In this document: piece by piece, positions 16,174 to 24,625 of the stretch | Position numbering within the stretch: position 1 is the first letter of the stretch | Layout of the letters: every line of letters starts with the position of its first letter | Assembly (NCBI GenBank): GCA_947259045.1 | Contig: CAMYKZ010000005.1 | Coordinates: forward strand, 1-64,000 | DNA from: an uncultured Afifella sp. | GTDB taxonomy: Bacteria; Pseudomonadota; Alphaproteobacteria; Rhizobiales; Afifellaceae | Direction: 5' to 3' | Length of the DNA: 64,000 bases | Notes under the pieces: model-generated | The model's input: only the letters and a program-made list of their open reading frames with translations | Database searches by the model: none | What the model was told of the DNA's origin: nothing | Program-made: the position numbers and the translations under genes

Positions 16174-17082
16174 ATGGTTTCAGCAATTCGGCTCCGGGCG
16201 CCCTTCATTCTGTATGCTGTATTGTTCGTTGCCGGATTGTCGGCTGCCGAAGCCCAAAGCGAGCGCCAGACTGCAGGAGAGACTGCAGGAAAGACTGCAG
16301 GAGAGAGTGCGAACCCGGCCGCTGATCAGGTCATTGTGCCGAATTTCTGGGACCCGAAGTCGCGGCTTGACCGGCCTGAACCCGGAGCCGTCAAGGCGAT
16401 CCGGTTTCTGACGACATCCGATTTTCGGCCGTTCCAGTTTCGCGACCGCCGCAATGTTCTGATCGGCTTCAATGTCGATCTCGCAGCGGCGATTTGCGAT
16501 GTCATGAGCGTGGAATGCGCTCTCCAGATCAGGCCGTTCGAGACGTTGCGCGAGGCGCTGGCGGATGACGAGGGTGACGCCATTATCGCCGGATTGAGCG
16601 AACCGCGCGCCCGCGCCGATGGACTGTCATTCACCCAGCCCTATTTCAAGATACCGGCCCGATTTGCAACCCGGCGGGAAACCGCCTTTAACGTCGAAAA
16701 TCCCGGCACAGGATTTGTCGGTGCAGTCTGCGGTTCGGCACATCAGGCCTATATTGCAGCCTTTTTCCAGGATCTTACAGTCGCCTGTTATACCGATACG
16801 TCTGCGGCGCTTGACCAGTTGCGGGCAGGTTCCATCGATCTGGTCTTTGCCGACGCGCTGACCATGTCATTCTGGCTGCATGATCCGGCATCGGCGGAGT
16901 GCTGCCATTTCGCCAGCGGCCCGTTTGTCGATGAGCGTTATTTCGGCCCCGGAATGTCGATCGCGGTCCGCGCCGACGATCGCAAACTGAAACAGGCGCT
17001 TGATTATGCTTTGCGCGAACTGCACCGCACCGGCGTCTATGAAGAGCTTTACCTGCGTTATTTTCCCGTCAGTCTGTTTTAG
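16174..17082 (+). CDS. Periplasmic substrate-binding protein (SBP_bac_3 family)
   Basis: A 302-residue exported protein. A signal peptide (residues 1-24, ending SAAEA) is followed by a short threonine/glycine/glutamate linker made by a 12-base repeat, then a family 3 solute-binding fold: IRFLTTSDFRPFQF, GFNVDLAAAICDVM, the hinge DAIIAGLSEPRARADGLSFTQPY and VGAVCGSAHQAYI. No ABC permease or ATPase gene is adjacent, so it is an orphan that may serve sensing or an unlinked transporter. The ATG at 16174 is chosen, with a GTG two codons upstream also possible. Its 3' end overlaps the convergent sterol desaturase gene by 14 bases. Confidence 0.8.
   Translation: MVSAIRLRAPFILYAVLFVAGLSAAEAQSERQTAGETAGKTAGESANPAADQVIVPNFWDPKSRLDRPEPGAVKAIRFLTTSDFRPFQFRDRRNVLIGFNVDLAAAICDVMSVECALQIRPFETLREALADDEGDAIIAGLSEPRARADGLSFTQPYFKIPARFATRRETAFNVENPGTGFVGAVCGSAHQAYIAAFFQDLTVACYTDTSAALDQLRAGSIDLVFADALTMSFWLHDPASAECCHFASGPFVDERYFGPGMSIAVRADDRKLKQALDYALRELHRTGVYEELYLRYFPVSLF
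16268..16303 (+). repeat. Three 12-base tandem repeats inside the binding-protein gene
   Basis: Units AGACTGCAGGAG, AGACTGCAGGAA and AGACTGCAGGAG are adjacent and in frame, encoding a TAGE/TAGK/TAGE linker right after the signal peptide. Unit number could vary by slippage without breaking the frame. Confidence 0.85.
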
Positions 17083-17965
17083 CCGCTTGGCCGCCGTGCA
17101 GGTCGATGTCTCCGCCGGCACCGGTCCCTTTGCCCGGGCTGTTCTGCCGCGCTTCGTTTTTCCGGAATGGCAGCAGCAGCGACCAGACCAGGCCGGTCGG
17201 TTCATCGCTGCGATATTCATAGAGCCCGATCGTCATGCCCTGGTGGCCGTCCTGCGGATCCTGGGTATAGGTTCTGAATATCCGGTCCCAGAACGGAAAA
17301 TTGAAACCGTAATTTGAATCGGTTTCGCGCACCCTGACCGAATGATGGATCCGGTGCATATCAGGCGTGACGACGATCAGGCGAAGGATCCGGTCGATCC
17401 GCGTCGGAATTTTCCAGTTTGAATGGTTGAACATCGCCGCGCCGTTCAGGACGATCTCGAATATCAGCACAGCCAGGACCGGGACGCCGAACAGGGCGAC
17501 GATGGCGGATTTCCAGGCCATCGACAGTATGATTTCAAGCGGATGGAAGCGGAGCGCCGTCGTGACGTCGAAATCCACATCGGAATGATGCATCCGGTGG
17601 ATGCGCCACAAAATGGGAATCTTGTGCGAGGCGACATGCTCGAGCCAGACGGCGAAATCCAGCAGCACAAAACCGGCAAGGCCCGCGAGCCAAAGCGGCA
17701 AGCCGAATGTTCTCAGCAGCCCGAAATCGTTCTGCTCGGCCCAGATGGCCGATCCGACCGCCGCAAAAGTTACGACGAACTTGAAAAGGACGCGCATGAC
17801 AACCGAACTCAGGGCCACCATTGCCAGATTTGTCATCCACCGTGCGCCCTTCAGCCTGTTCGGTATCCGGCGCGGCTGAACCAGTTCCAGCCCCGCCATG
17901 GTCACGAAGATGCCAAGAAACGCCGCCAGCCGGATGGTCGCTTCGGAAAAGGGCAATTGTTCCAT
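17069..17965 (-). CDS. Sterol desaturase / fatty acid hydroxylase family protein
   Basis: A 298-residue membrane di-iron protein. Histidine clusters typical of the superfamily are present: HVASH (about residue 115), HRMHHS (about 128), and HRIHHSV near 205, between four to five hydrophobic helices. Such enzymes hydroxylate or desaturate lipids, using O2 at a non-haem di-iron site in the inner membrane. The start at 17965 is chosen because GAGGA lies upstream and the first helix follows closely; the frame runs on to 18046. The C-terminal tail is hydrophilic and glycine-rich. It is convergent with the binding protein gene, overlapping by 14 bases. The lipid substrate is unknown. Confidence 0.85.
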   Translation of the reverse strand: MEQLPFSEATIRLAAFLGIFVTMAGLELVQPRRIPNRLKGARWMTNLAMVALSSVVMRVLFKFVVTFAAVGSAIWAEQNDFGLLRTFGLPLWLAGLAGFVLLDFAVWLEHVASHKIPILWRIHRMHHSDVDFDVTTALRFHPLEIILSMAWKSAIVALFGVPVLAVLIFEIVLNGAAMFNHSNWKIPTRIDRILRLIVVTPDMHRIHHSVRVRETDSNYGFNFPFWDRIFRTYTQDPQDGHQGMTIGLYEYRSDEPTGLVWSLLLPFRKNEARQNSPGKGTGAGGDIDLHGGQAAKTD

Positions 17966-18088
17966 ATTCGAATCCTCGGTCGTTCCACCGAACAGATAGG
18001 GAAAATGGAATGCATAATCCAGTACGCAGCCGGCCGCACCGCTCAAATGAGCGTGTTCAGTCCGTTACGGCCTGATCTGTTCCGGCCG

Positions 18089-18502
18089 TCAAAGCGTGCG
18101 GAAACGGGCCTGCGCGGAACGCTCGATGGCGGCAATTGTCAGCTTGTCGAGGCCAAGCCGGTCGCGCAGCATCTGCAGGAAGCGAAGCTCTTCCTGCCGG
18201 ACATTGAGATCGGAAGCGGCAATCTCGACGGCCATCGCATAGGCGGTATCGTGCAGTTTTTCCGGCAGCGCGTCGGCGACGACATCGAGCATTCTGCTCA
18301 AGCCCTCATCGCCGCCCAGAACCTTGCCGGCCGCCTGCGCGACAAGCAGAATTTGGTCGTTATTGAAATCGCGGAAAGCGGGCAGGGTGCGCACCACGTC
18401 GCCGATCTGCAACAGCTCGGCGTCCGACATGGAGGCGTCGGCTGCCGAAATCGTCACCATGACATAGATAAGCGCTTCTTGCGGAGTAACGGATTGGGTC
18501 AT
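18089..18502 (-). CDS. TerB-family (tellurite resistance-like) protein
   Basis: A 137-residue all-helical protein of the TerB/DjlA-N fold. The N-terminal acidic helix MVTISAADASMSDAELLQI resembles the metal-binding TerB start. A later repeat-like segment AVEIAASDLNVRQEELRFLQMLRDRLGLD has the same D-x-x-x-x-x-E-E pattern. TerB domains bind calcium or other divalent cations in stress-response complexes. No other ter genes are nearby, so tellurite resistance should not be assumed. The ATG has AAGG upstream. The short promoter region contains a tandem repeat. Confidence 0.75.
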   Translation of the reverse strand: MTQSVTPQEALIYVMVTISAADASMSDAELLQIGDVVRTLPAFRDFNNDQILLVAQAAGKVLGGDEGLSRMLDVVADALPEKLHDTAYAMAVEIAASDLNVRQEELRFLQMLRDRLGLDKLTIAAIERSAQARFRTL

Positions 18503-18513
18503 TGAGCTTGCCT

Positions 18514-18564
18514 TGGAATTTGTATCGGGAATTTGTATCGGGAATTTGTACCGGGGATTTTACC
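18514..18564. repeat. 13-base tandem repeat between terB-like gene and lysK
   Basis: Three units of the form GGGAATTTGTATC (18514-18526 with TGG start, 18527-18539, 18540-18552 ending ACC) and a degenerate 12-base fourth unit (18553-18564). It begins 12 bases upstream of the terB-like start codon, within its expected leader or promoter. Confidence 0.8.
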
Positions 18565-18716
18565 GGGGGACTTTTGCCTTGTGGAATTTGCTGGCAGATG
18601 TTGCGGCATACCTAAGAGCTGTCGCGCCGTTCGGCAAGCCAAATCAGGTTTCGGCGGGGCAGGAAAGGGCAAGCCATATCTGCCGCGTTGACGCTTGTGC
18701 CGTGCATGACTAGTGT

Positions 18717-18738
18717 CCGCCGCGCCCGGGCGGTTTTT
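18717..18738 (+). terminator. Possible terminator or attenuator in the lysK leader
   Basis: CCGCC (18717-18721) can pair with GGCGG (18729-18733), followed directly by TTTTT. It stands 58 bases before lysK and no plus-strand gene ends upstream, so if active it would attenuate lysK transcription or stop a stray transcript. The stem is short. Confidence 0.35.
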
Positions 18739-18795
18739 CGCCGCACCCGGCGCCGCGACGCAATTTCAGCAGCCCCGTAAATCAGCAGACCCGAC

Positions 18796-20430
18796 ATGAC
18801 CACGCAAACCGCCGACACCCGATCCTGGCCAGATGATCTCATTGCAGCCGCCAATGTTGCCAAAGCCTGGCCGTTCGAAGAGGCCCGGAAACTGGTGGCG
18901 CGGACAAACAAACCGGGTTTTGACGGCGAAGTTCTGCTTGAGACCGGTTATGGGCCCTCCGGCCTGCCGCATATCGGCACGTTCGGCGAAGTTGCGCGCA
19001 CCACCATGGTTCGCCATGCCTTCCAGGTTCTGACAAACAATTCCGTGCCGACCCGGCTGTTGTGTTTCTCCGATGATATGGACGCGCTGCGCAAGGTACC
19101 CGAAAATGTGCCGAACCGGGACATGATGGAAGCCTGGATCGGTAAGCCGCTGACCACGGTGCCCGATCCCTTCGACAGCCCGGAAGGCTCTTTCGGAGCA
19201 GCAAACAATGCCAGGCTCAGGGCGTTTCTCGATCGTTTCGGCTTCGATTATGAATTCGCAAGCTCAACCGATTATTACACCTCCGGCCGCTTCGACGCCG
19301 CGCTGATGCGGATGCTGGAAGTCTATGACGAGGTGATGGCGATCATTCTGCCGACGCTGGGCCCGGAGCGGCGCGAAACCTATTCGCCGTTCCTGCCGAT
19401 CTGCCCGCGTACCGGTTCGGTGCTGCAGGTTCCGATGACAGGCCGCGACGCAAGCGCCGGAACGGTCAGCTACGCCGATCCGGAAACCGGCGAGACGGTC
19501 ACGGTTCCTGTCACCGGCGGCCATGTCAAATGTCAGTGGAAGGCCGACTGGGCAATGCGCTGGCATGCGCTTGGGGTCGATTACGAGATGGCCGGCAAGG
19601 ATCTGATCGAGTCCGTCAACCTGTCGTCGAAGATCTGCCGGGCGCTCGGCAGCCCGCCGCCGGACGGTTTCAATTACGAACTGTTCCTGGACGAACAGGG
19701 CCAGAAGATATCCAAATCGAAGGGCAACGGCCTGACGATCGACGAATGGCTGTCCTATGCCTCGCCGGACAGCCTGTCGCTTTACATGTTCTCCAAGCCG
19801 AAAACCGCCAAACGGCTGTTTTTCGATGTCATTCCGCGCACGGCCGACGATTATTTCGCCCATCTCGGCAATTATCAGGATCAGCCGCTGGACAAGCAGA
19901 TCAACAATCCGGTCTGGCATATCCATGCCGGCAATCCGCCCTCCGATGATGTGCCGGTGTCGTTTGCCATGCTGCTCAATCTGGTCAGCGCGTCCAATTC
20001 CGGCGACAAGGCCGTTCTGTGGGGGTTTATTTCGCGCTACGCGCCGGGCGCCGATCCGGCAAACCATCCGCGCCTCGACGAACTGGTCGGTTATGCCGCC
20101 CGTTATTATGAAGACTTTGTCAAACCGTCCAAGACGTTCCGGCCGCCAAACGAACTGGAGCGCGCAGCGCTGGCCGATCTTGATAAAAAGCTGGTGGCGC
20201 TGCCGGCCGACGCGGATGGCGAAACCATTCAGAATGAGGTCTACGCCGTCGGCAAGGCGCATGAATTTGAAAATCTGCGCGACTGGTTCCAGGGGCTTTA
20301 CCAGGTGCTGCTCGGCCAGGACCAGGGTCCGCGCTTCGGCAATTTCGTCGCGCTCTATGGCGTCGACGAAACCCGACGGCTTATTGCAATGGCCCTTTCA
20401 GGAGAACTGGCAGGAGAACCGGCAAGGTAG
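18796..20430 (+). CDS. lysK: Lysine--tRNA ligase, class I
   Basis: A 544-residue class I lysyl-tRNA synthetase, the archaeal-type enzyme that many alphaproteobacteria use instead of class II LysS. The HIGH-equivalent is [12 protein letters not shown] at about residues 53-64, and the KMSKS-equivalent is [11 protein letters not shown] near 306-315. A zinc/insert region ([25 protein letters not shown]) lies between, and a C-terminal helical anticodon-binding part follows. It charges tRNA-Lys in the cytoplasm. No strong ribosome binding site precedes the ATG. It is monocistronic and convergent with the chemoreceptor gene. Confidence 0.95.
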   Translation: MTTQTADTRSWPDDLIAAANVAKAWPFEEARKLVARTNKPGFDGEVLLETGYGPSGLPHIGTFGEVARTTMVRHAFQVLTNNSVPTRLLCFSDDMDALRKVPENVPNRDMMEAWIGKPLTTVPDPFDSPEGSFGAANNARLRAFLDRFGFDYEFASSTDYYTSGRFDAALMRMLEVYDEVMAIILPTLGPERRETYSPFLPICPRTGSVLQVPMTGRDASAGTVSYADPETGETVTVPVTGGHVKCQWKADWAMRWHALGVDYEMAGKDLIESVNLSSKICRALGSPPPDGFNYELFLDEQGQKISKSKGNGLTIDEWLSYASPDSLSLYMFSKPKTAKRLFFDVIPRTADDYFAHLGNYQDQPLDKQINNPVWHIHAGNPPSDDVPVSFAMLLNLVSASNSGDKAVLWGFISRYAPGADPANHPRLDELVGYAARYYEDFVKPSKTFRPPNELERAALADLDKKLVALPADADGETIQNEVYAVGKAHEFENLRDWFQGLYQVLLGQDQGPRFGNFVALYGVDETRRLIAMALSGELAGEPAR

Positions 20431-20483
20431 GTTTCGCGCAAGCGGACATGAATTCACGGCCGAACCTGTGCCGGGTCCAGGTC

Positions 20484-22919
20484 TCAGAATTCTTCCCAGT
20501 CACTGTCGGCCATCTCTGCCGCCGCCGAGGCGGCACGCCGGCCTGAAGCACCGTCTTGCGGCCGAACGGGCGCGGTTGAAGGTTTCGACATCTTGAGGGC
20601 CATGTCGCGCAGGGGCGCGCCACTGGCCGGTTTGGCATCCGTATCATTGCGGTCGCTTCGCGACGTTTTGAAGAAACCAACGGCCGCCTGGAGATCTTCA
20701 ACCTGGCCGACAGCCGACTGGATTGCCCCGGTCGCCTCCTCCACCAGAGACGCATTTTGCTGAGTCATCTCGTCCATGCTGGTGATGGCTCCGGAAACCT
20801 GATCGATTCCGGAGGTCTGCTCCTGGCTGGCGGCCGCGATTTCGGAAACGTAATCCGCCACTTTTTTGACGGACGCCACGATCTCTTCAAGCGAAGCGCC
20901 GGCCTCGCCGACCAGCTTGACGCCCTCCTGGACCTGAGTTCCGGAATTGGTGATCAGCTCCTTGATATCCTTCGACGCGCTGGCGGCGCGCTGGGCCAGT
21001 GCTCGAACTTCATTTGCGACGACCGCAAAACCGCGTCCGGATTCACCTGCGCGGGCAGCCTCGACAGATGCATTGAGCGCCAGAAGATTGGTCTGGAAGG
21101 CAATCTCCTGGATCAGCCCGACAATCTCGATCGCCTTTACTGCACGGTTTGCCACGTCACCGCCGGACACCGCGGCCTCCCGTGTGCCCGCAGCAACCTG
21201 GTTGGCTTCCTGGGCGTTGTCGGCATTTTGCCGCACTGTCGCTGCAAGTTCTTCCATCGAGGCTGTTGTCTCCTCAATCGAGGAGGCCTGGTGTTCGGTT
21301 CGCACCGACAGATCCATGACGCCAGACGAAATCTCGTCGGTCGCCGCCTTGACGACGTGGGTTACGCCGGCAATCCGCCCGAGCATGTCTTCCATCTGCT
21401 CGCCCATCCGGTCGGCATCTTCCTTGAGACGAAGGAATGCGCCCTTGTGCGTGCCCTGCATGCGTTTTGTCAGATCGCCTTCAGCCAGTGCCGAGACGAC
21501 CCTGACAACCTGACCAAGGCCATGATCGACAACATCGAGCAATTCGTTCATGCCATTGGCGAGGTCTGCCATGAAGCCGTTCTTGTCAGCCTCACGCAGG
21601 CGCTGCGAAAAATCGCCTTCACTGGCTGCATGAACGATGCCGGCAATCTCGTTCTCCACGGTAACCTGGCTGGTGCGATCCTGCCATTCGATAACCACGC
21701 CGAGCCGGTCTCCCTGATCGTTGAAGACCGGGCTTGCCATCAAATCCACAATCCGGCCGCCTGCCGCCATGCGTGCCGATGCCGGCACTGTCAGACTGAC
21801 CATGCGGTCTGCGCGCATTGAATCCAGATTGTGCAGCGTGTCGAACAGGACGCCGGCCAGGCTGTTTTCCTTGAATCCGCTGAGCTCGCCACCAAGATCG
21901 GCGGCCAGATCTTCAGCCAGTGCATTCATTGCCTTGTTGGGAAAGATCACTTTTCCGTCCGGGTCGACGATCATCATCGGCGAGGACGCATCGTCAAGCG
22001 AGGATTGCGCCCGCGCGGCGCGAATGCCGACCGCGCGGATCTGGTCGAGCGAGCGGGCCATTTCGCCGATTTCGTCGTGCCGCTCGCCGCCCGGGATATG
22101 AACTTCCATATCGCCGGCAGCCAGTCTTCCGGTCACGCCGGTCATCGCCCGCAGCGCCCGCGTCGCGCCGCCGACGACAAAGATCGCCATCAGCACGACA
22201 AGTATGACCAGCGCCAAAGCGGTGCCGACCATCGTCCAGGTCAGCGTGTCGCGGTTCTGCGCGATACGGTCAGCAAACGATTGCGCATCCTTGTTGGCGT
22301 CCTTGATGAATTCCTGAATGGAACCTTCCAGATGGGCCCGCGCCTCTTTTGCGCCGCCGTTCAGCACATCAAAGGCCTGTTGCTGGTCAAACTGCAGCGC
22401 ATGATCATAGACCTTTTCACCTTCGGCCACAAAATGATCCAGTGCGACGAGCATTTCCGCGACATGCCGCGCATGTCCGCTTGTCGCCGTCGAATGATCA
22501 TCCGCCGGAGCCTCGCCGCCATGTTGGTGCCCGGACCCGGTTGCCGGTTCAGGCGCCGTTGCGGACTGTTCAACGTCCTGCATCTCCCCGGCATGGCCGT
22601 CATTCTGAAAAACTTTCAGGTCTGCAGTCAATTTCCCGGTGATCGACCGGAACTGGCTTCGTTCGTCTTCGAGTTTCGGCAGATCAAGTTCCAGCGGCGC
22701 TTTTGCCACAAGGGCATCAAGCCGGGCGAAGCCCGCGCGAAGATCCCCGGCAACGCCAAGCTGGCGAAGGCCGTCTGTCACAATGTGCTGCGCATCGGAG
22801 GCATTGTCGCGCAAGCCCTGGATCGCAATCGCGCCAATGGCCATCATCGACAACAACGCCACGGCAATGACCGAGACGAGTTTCGCAGTCAGGTTCATTC
22901 TGAAATTTTTCAGGCTCAT
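20484..22919 (-). CDS. Methyl-accepting chemotaxis protein with His-rich periplasmic domain
   Basis: An 811-residue chemoreceptor. TM1 lies at about 13-34 and TM2 at about 228-250. The helical periplasmic domain between them contains a His-rich insert (H131, H133, H142, H149, H152, plus H109, H162, H173). Then come HAMP (about 250-305), a PAS-like domain (SSPMMIVDPDGKVIFPNKAM), a second HAMP-like segment and the signalling domain with the conserved tip EIAFQTNLLALNASVEAARAGE. The C-terminus DSDWEEF is a WxxF-type tether for CheR/CheB. The N-terminal signalling helix is 11 residues shorter than in the second receptor of this window. It lies 42 bases downstream of the His/Met-rich binding protein gene, so the pair probably forms one operon and one sensory unit. 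Confidence 0.9.
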   Translation of the reverse strand: MSLKNFRMNLTAKLVSVIAVALLSMMAIGAIAIQGLRDNASDAQHIVTDGLRQLGVAGDLRAGFARLDALVAKAPLELDLPKLEDERSQFRSITGKLTADLKVFQNDGHAGEMQDVEQSATAPEPATGSGHQHGGEAPADDHSTATSGHARHVAEMLVALDHFVAEGEKVYDHALQFDQQQAFDVLNGGAKEARAHLEGSIQEFIKDANKDAQSFADRIAQNRDTLTWTMVGTALALVILVVLMAIFVVGGATRALRAMTGVTGRLAAGDMEVHIPGGERHDEIGEMARSLDQIRAVGIRAARAQSSLDDASSPMMIVDPDGKVIFPNKAMNALAEDLAADLGGELSGFKENSLAGVLFDTLHNLDSMRADRMVSLTVPASARMAAGGRIVDLMASPVFNDQGDRLGVVIEWQDRTSQVTVENEIAGIVHAASEGDFSQRLREADKNGFMADLANGMNELLDVVDHGLGQVVRVVSALAEGDLTKRMQGTHKGAFLRLKEDADRMGEQMEDMLGRIAGVTHVVKAATDEISSGVMDLSVRTEHQASSIEETTASMEELAATVRQNADNAQEANQVAAGTREAAVSGGDVANRAVKAIEIVGLIQEIAFQTNLLALNASVEAARAGESGRGFAVVANEVRALAQRAASASKDIKELITNSGTQVQEGVKLVGEAGASLEEIVASVKKVADYVSEIAAASQEQTSGIDQVSGAITSMDEMTQQNASLVEEATGAIQSAVGQVEDLQAAVGFFKTSRSDRNDTDAKPASGAPLRDMALKMSKPSTAPVRPQDGASGRRAASAAAEMADSDWEEF

Positions 22920-22961
22920 TTTAGTCCTCGAAGATTTTTGATTTTTTGCGGTGGCTGCCGT

Positions 22962-23825
22962 CTACATCTGGCCATGCATCTTGGACATCGCCGCAATCAG
23001 CGCCCTGACATCAGCGTTCGGGTTGCCCTTTGTCACCAGCACGAGCGGCTGTTCGATCTCAAGTCCGGGCACTACGGCAACCGATGCGTCGATGCTTGTC
23101 TGATTGCCGAACCCGATGCCCGGGCGCGCCTGGCTGATGACCTTCGTCACCTGTGACAGTGCCGTCAGCTTGCGGGCTTTGCCGGTGATCGGCTCGCCAC
23201 CGGGGAATTCGTTTTCGATCAGGTTACGAGCACCTTTGCCGGCCGGGGTGGTGAATACGATGATCGGCAGGTTTTCTCCGCCGAGTTCACGCCAATTGAC
23301 GATTTTACCGGTCAGAATTTCGCGCATCTGTTGCCGGGAGATAGACCGCACGGGGTTATCCGGGTGAACAATGAACTGAATCTTTATGCTGCCGATCCGG
23401 TGTTCGGTGAATTGTGTATCGCCGAGCATGCCGGGCGATCGGCGCTCGATCGATGCCCGCACTTCCTCAAGCGGGGCAGAAATCATCGCCAGTTCCGCTT
23501 TGCCGCTGACGAGATCCATGATCCCTGTCGAAGATCCGTTTGCGACGACATGGATGTTCCGCCCTGCGGCCTGATCCAGATGAGCCTTGTGCGGGAACAG
23601 AACAGTCCTTGCGACAGTCGGCGAGCCGTGCACCATCATCATGCCGTCCTGGCCATGGGCGGAGCTTCCCGAAGGCATCGCACCATGATCGGAATCACCG
23701 TCGTGTCCGGGAGACATCTGCGCGTGTTCGCCGTGACCAGACTGAGCCAAAGCACCAGACGCACCAAAGCCCGAGAGGGCAAGCACAGTGCATGCCGCGA
23801 ATGCGGCCTGTTTTACGGATTTCAT
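22962..23825 (-). CDS. PstS-like periplasmic binding protein with His/Met-rich N-terminus
   Basis: A 287-residue exported protein. The signal peptide ends near ALA (residue 27). A mature N-terminal tail of about 40 residues is rich in His and Met (H31, H34, H41, H47, H57, H66 and M62-M64). Next comes a phosphate/molybdate-type type 2 binding fold: VVANGSSTGIMDLVSGKAELAMISAP, then QMREILTGKIVNWRELGG, a hallmark of PstS-like proteins. No Pst permease genes are adjacent. The following gene is a chemoreceptor with its own His-rich periplasmic insert. Binding of a metal or a metal-linked anion and presentation to that receptor is an inference. The upstream region is AT-rich with palindromes. Confidence 0.85.
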   Translation of the reverse strand: MKSVKQAAFAACTVLALSGFGASGALAQSGHGEHAQMSPGHDGDSDHGAMPSGSSAHGQDGMMMVHGSPTVARTVLFPHKAHLDQAAGRNIHVVANGSSTGIMDLVSGKAELAMISAPLEEVRASIERRSPGMLGDTQFTEHRIGSIKIQFIVHPDNPVRSISRQQMREILTGKIVNWRELGGENLPIIVFTTPAGKGARNLIENEFPGGEPITGKARKLTALSQVTKVISQARPGIGFGNQTSIDASVAVVPGLEIEQPLVLVTKGNPNADVRALIAAMSKMHGQM

Positions 23826-23859
23826 TTGAGCTCATGTCCCGATTTTGTCTTCCAAACCT

Positions 23860-23990
23860 GCTTGTACTGGAAGCACGTAATAAAATAATAAACTTCAGGT
23901 TTGTTTTGAATTAACTATAATTCATTTGAATATACCTGTAGTTGAATATTCGATACATCAATATTGAATTCTATCAAATATACAGGTGAT
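23860..23990. promoter_or_regulatory. AT-rich promoter region with several palindromes
   Basis: This stretch is far richer in AT than its surroundings. It contains the palindromes GAATATTC (23944-23951) and TCAATATTGA (23959-23968), and an inverted repeat ACCTGTA (23934-23940) / TACAGGT (23981-23987). It lies directly upstream of the binding protein/chemoreceptor operon and is the likely site of its promoter and operators. No specific regulator can be named. Confidence 0.45.
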
Positions 23991-24026
23991 TTGTGCGGGC
24001 GTGGACCCGGCAACCGGTAAATCGGC

Positions 24027-24052
24027 TTGCCGGCGGCGTTTACCGCCGGCAA
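24027..24052. terminator. Perfect GC-rich hairpin after the cytochrome gene
   Basis: TTGCCGGCGG (24027-24036) and CCGCCGGCAA (24043-24052) form a perfect 10-base-pair stem with a 6-base loop, starting 10 bases past the cytochrome stop codon. There is no clear U-tract on the minus strand, so it may act as a transcript-end stabiliser or a weak terminator. Confidence 0.5.
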
Positions 24053-24062
24053 ACCGCCATGA

Positions 24063-24524
24063 TCAATTTTTCTTGAGCCGGAACTTTTCATGACAGCCCT
24101 TGCATGTCGCAGCCAGCTTGCCGAATTCCATCGGTGACGGTCTTGCCTCCAGCGATGCCAGATGGACCGCTTGCCGGTTCAACTCATCGGCCAGCATCTC
24201 AAACTGCTCCCAGTTCTGCCAGATATCCGGCCTGGCCTCGCTTTTGCCGCCGCCGCTGCCGGCAGGAAACAATCGTGTCAGATTGTCTCCTGAATGGCCC
24301 CTAATGGTGCTTGCCGCGGCTTTGAGAGCTGCGCGGTCATATCCGGTGTCGCCTTTGACCATGGTGGCAATGGATTTCACGGCCTTGCCGATCGCCGACA
24401 TGGCATTCATTCGTTTTTTGACGATGCCGGTCGCGCCATTGTGGGCGACCGCGGTTGCGTTGAATGCAGCCGTGACGAGCCCGATTGCGATCAACCTTTT
24501 AATTGTGTTTTGTTTTCTTCTCAT
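24063..24524 (-). CDS. Cytochrome c556-like (class II) protein
   Basis: A 153-residue periplasmic cytochrome. The signal peptide covers about residues 1-27 (KRLIAIGLVTAAFNATAVAH). The N-terminal helix VKKRMNAMSAIGKAVKSIATM holds the Met that usually acts as axial haem ligand in class II cytochromes, and the haem site CKGCH lies near the C-terminus (ATCKGCHEKFR), as in cytochrome c' and c556. It would carry electrons or bind small ligands in the periplasm. The start at 24524 has an AGG-containing site upstream; the frame continues to 24764 but without signal-peptide character. The His-rich small protein gene lies about 100 bases upstream on the same strand. Confidence 0.85.
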   Translation of the reverse strand: MRRKQNTIKRLIAIGLVTAAFNATAVAHNGATGIVKKRMNAMSAIGKAVKSIATMVKGDTGYDRAALKAAASTIRGHSGDNLTRLFPAGSGGGKSEARPDIWQNWEQFEMLADELNRQAVHLASLEARPSPMEFGKLAATCKGCHEKFRLKKN

Positions 24525-24625
24525 AATCGAACCTTCGATTGCCCGTTTCAAATGGCAATCCGGCATGTGGAAGCAGGCGTTATGGCCCTTCACAAAGCGG
24601 GATTGCTGCGATTGGAGTACTGGAA

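Noticed and set aside
18089-18502. Tellurite resistance as a function of the TerB-like gene
   Set aside because: No other ter genes are present, and TerB-fold proteins have wider roles, so only the fold is reported.
18513-18713. A small frame reading through the 13-base repeat
   Set aside because: It needs a TTG start without a ribosome binding site and merely translates the repeat into a repeated peptide.
19264-20262. A 332-residue minus-strand frame opposite lysK
   Set aside because: The lysK motifs are unambiguous on the plus strand and the opposite frame shows no domain.
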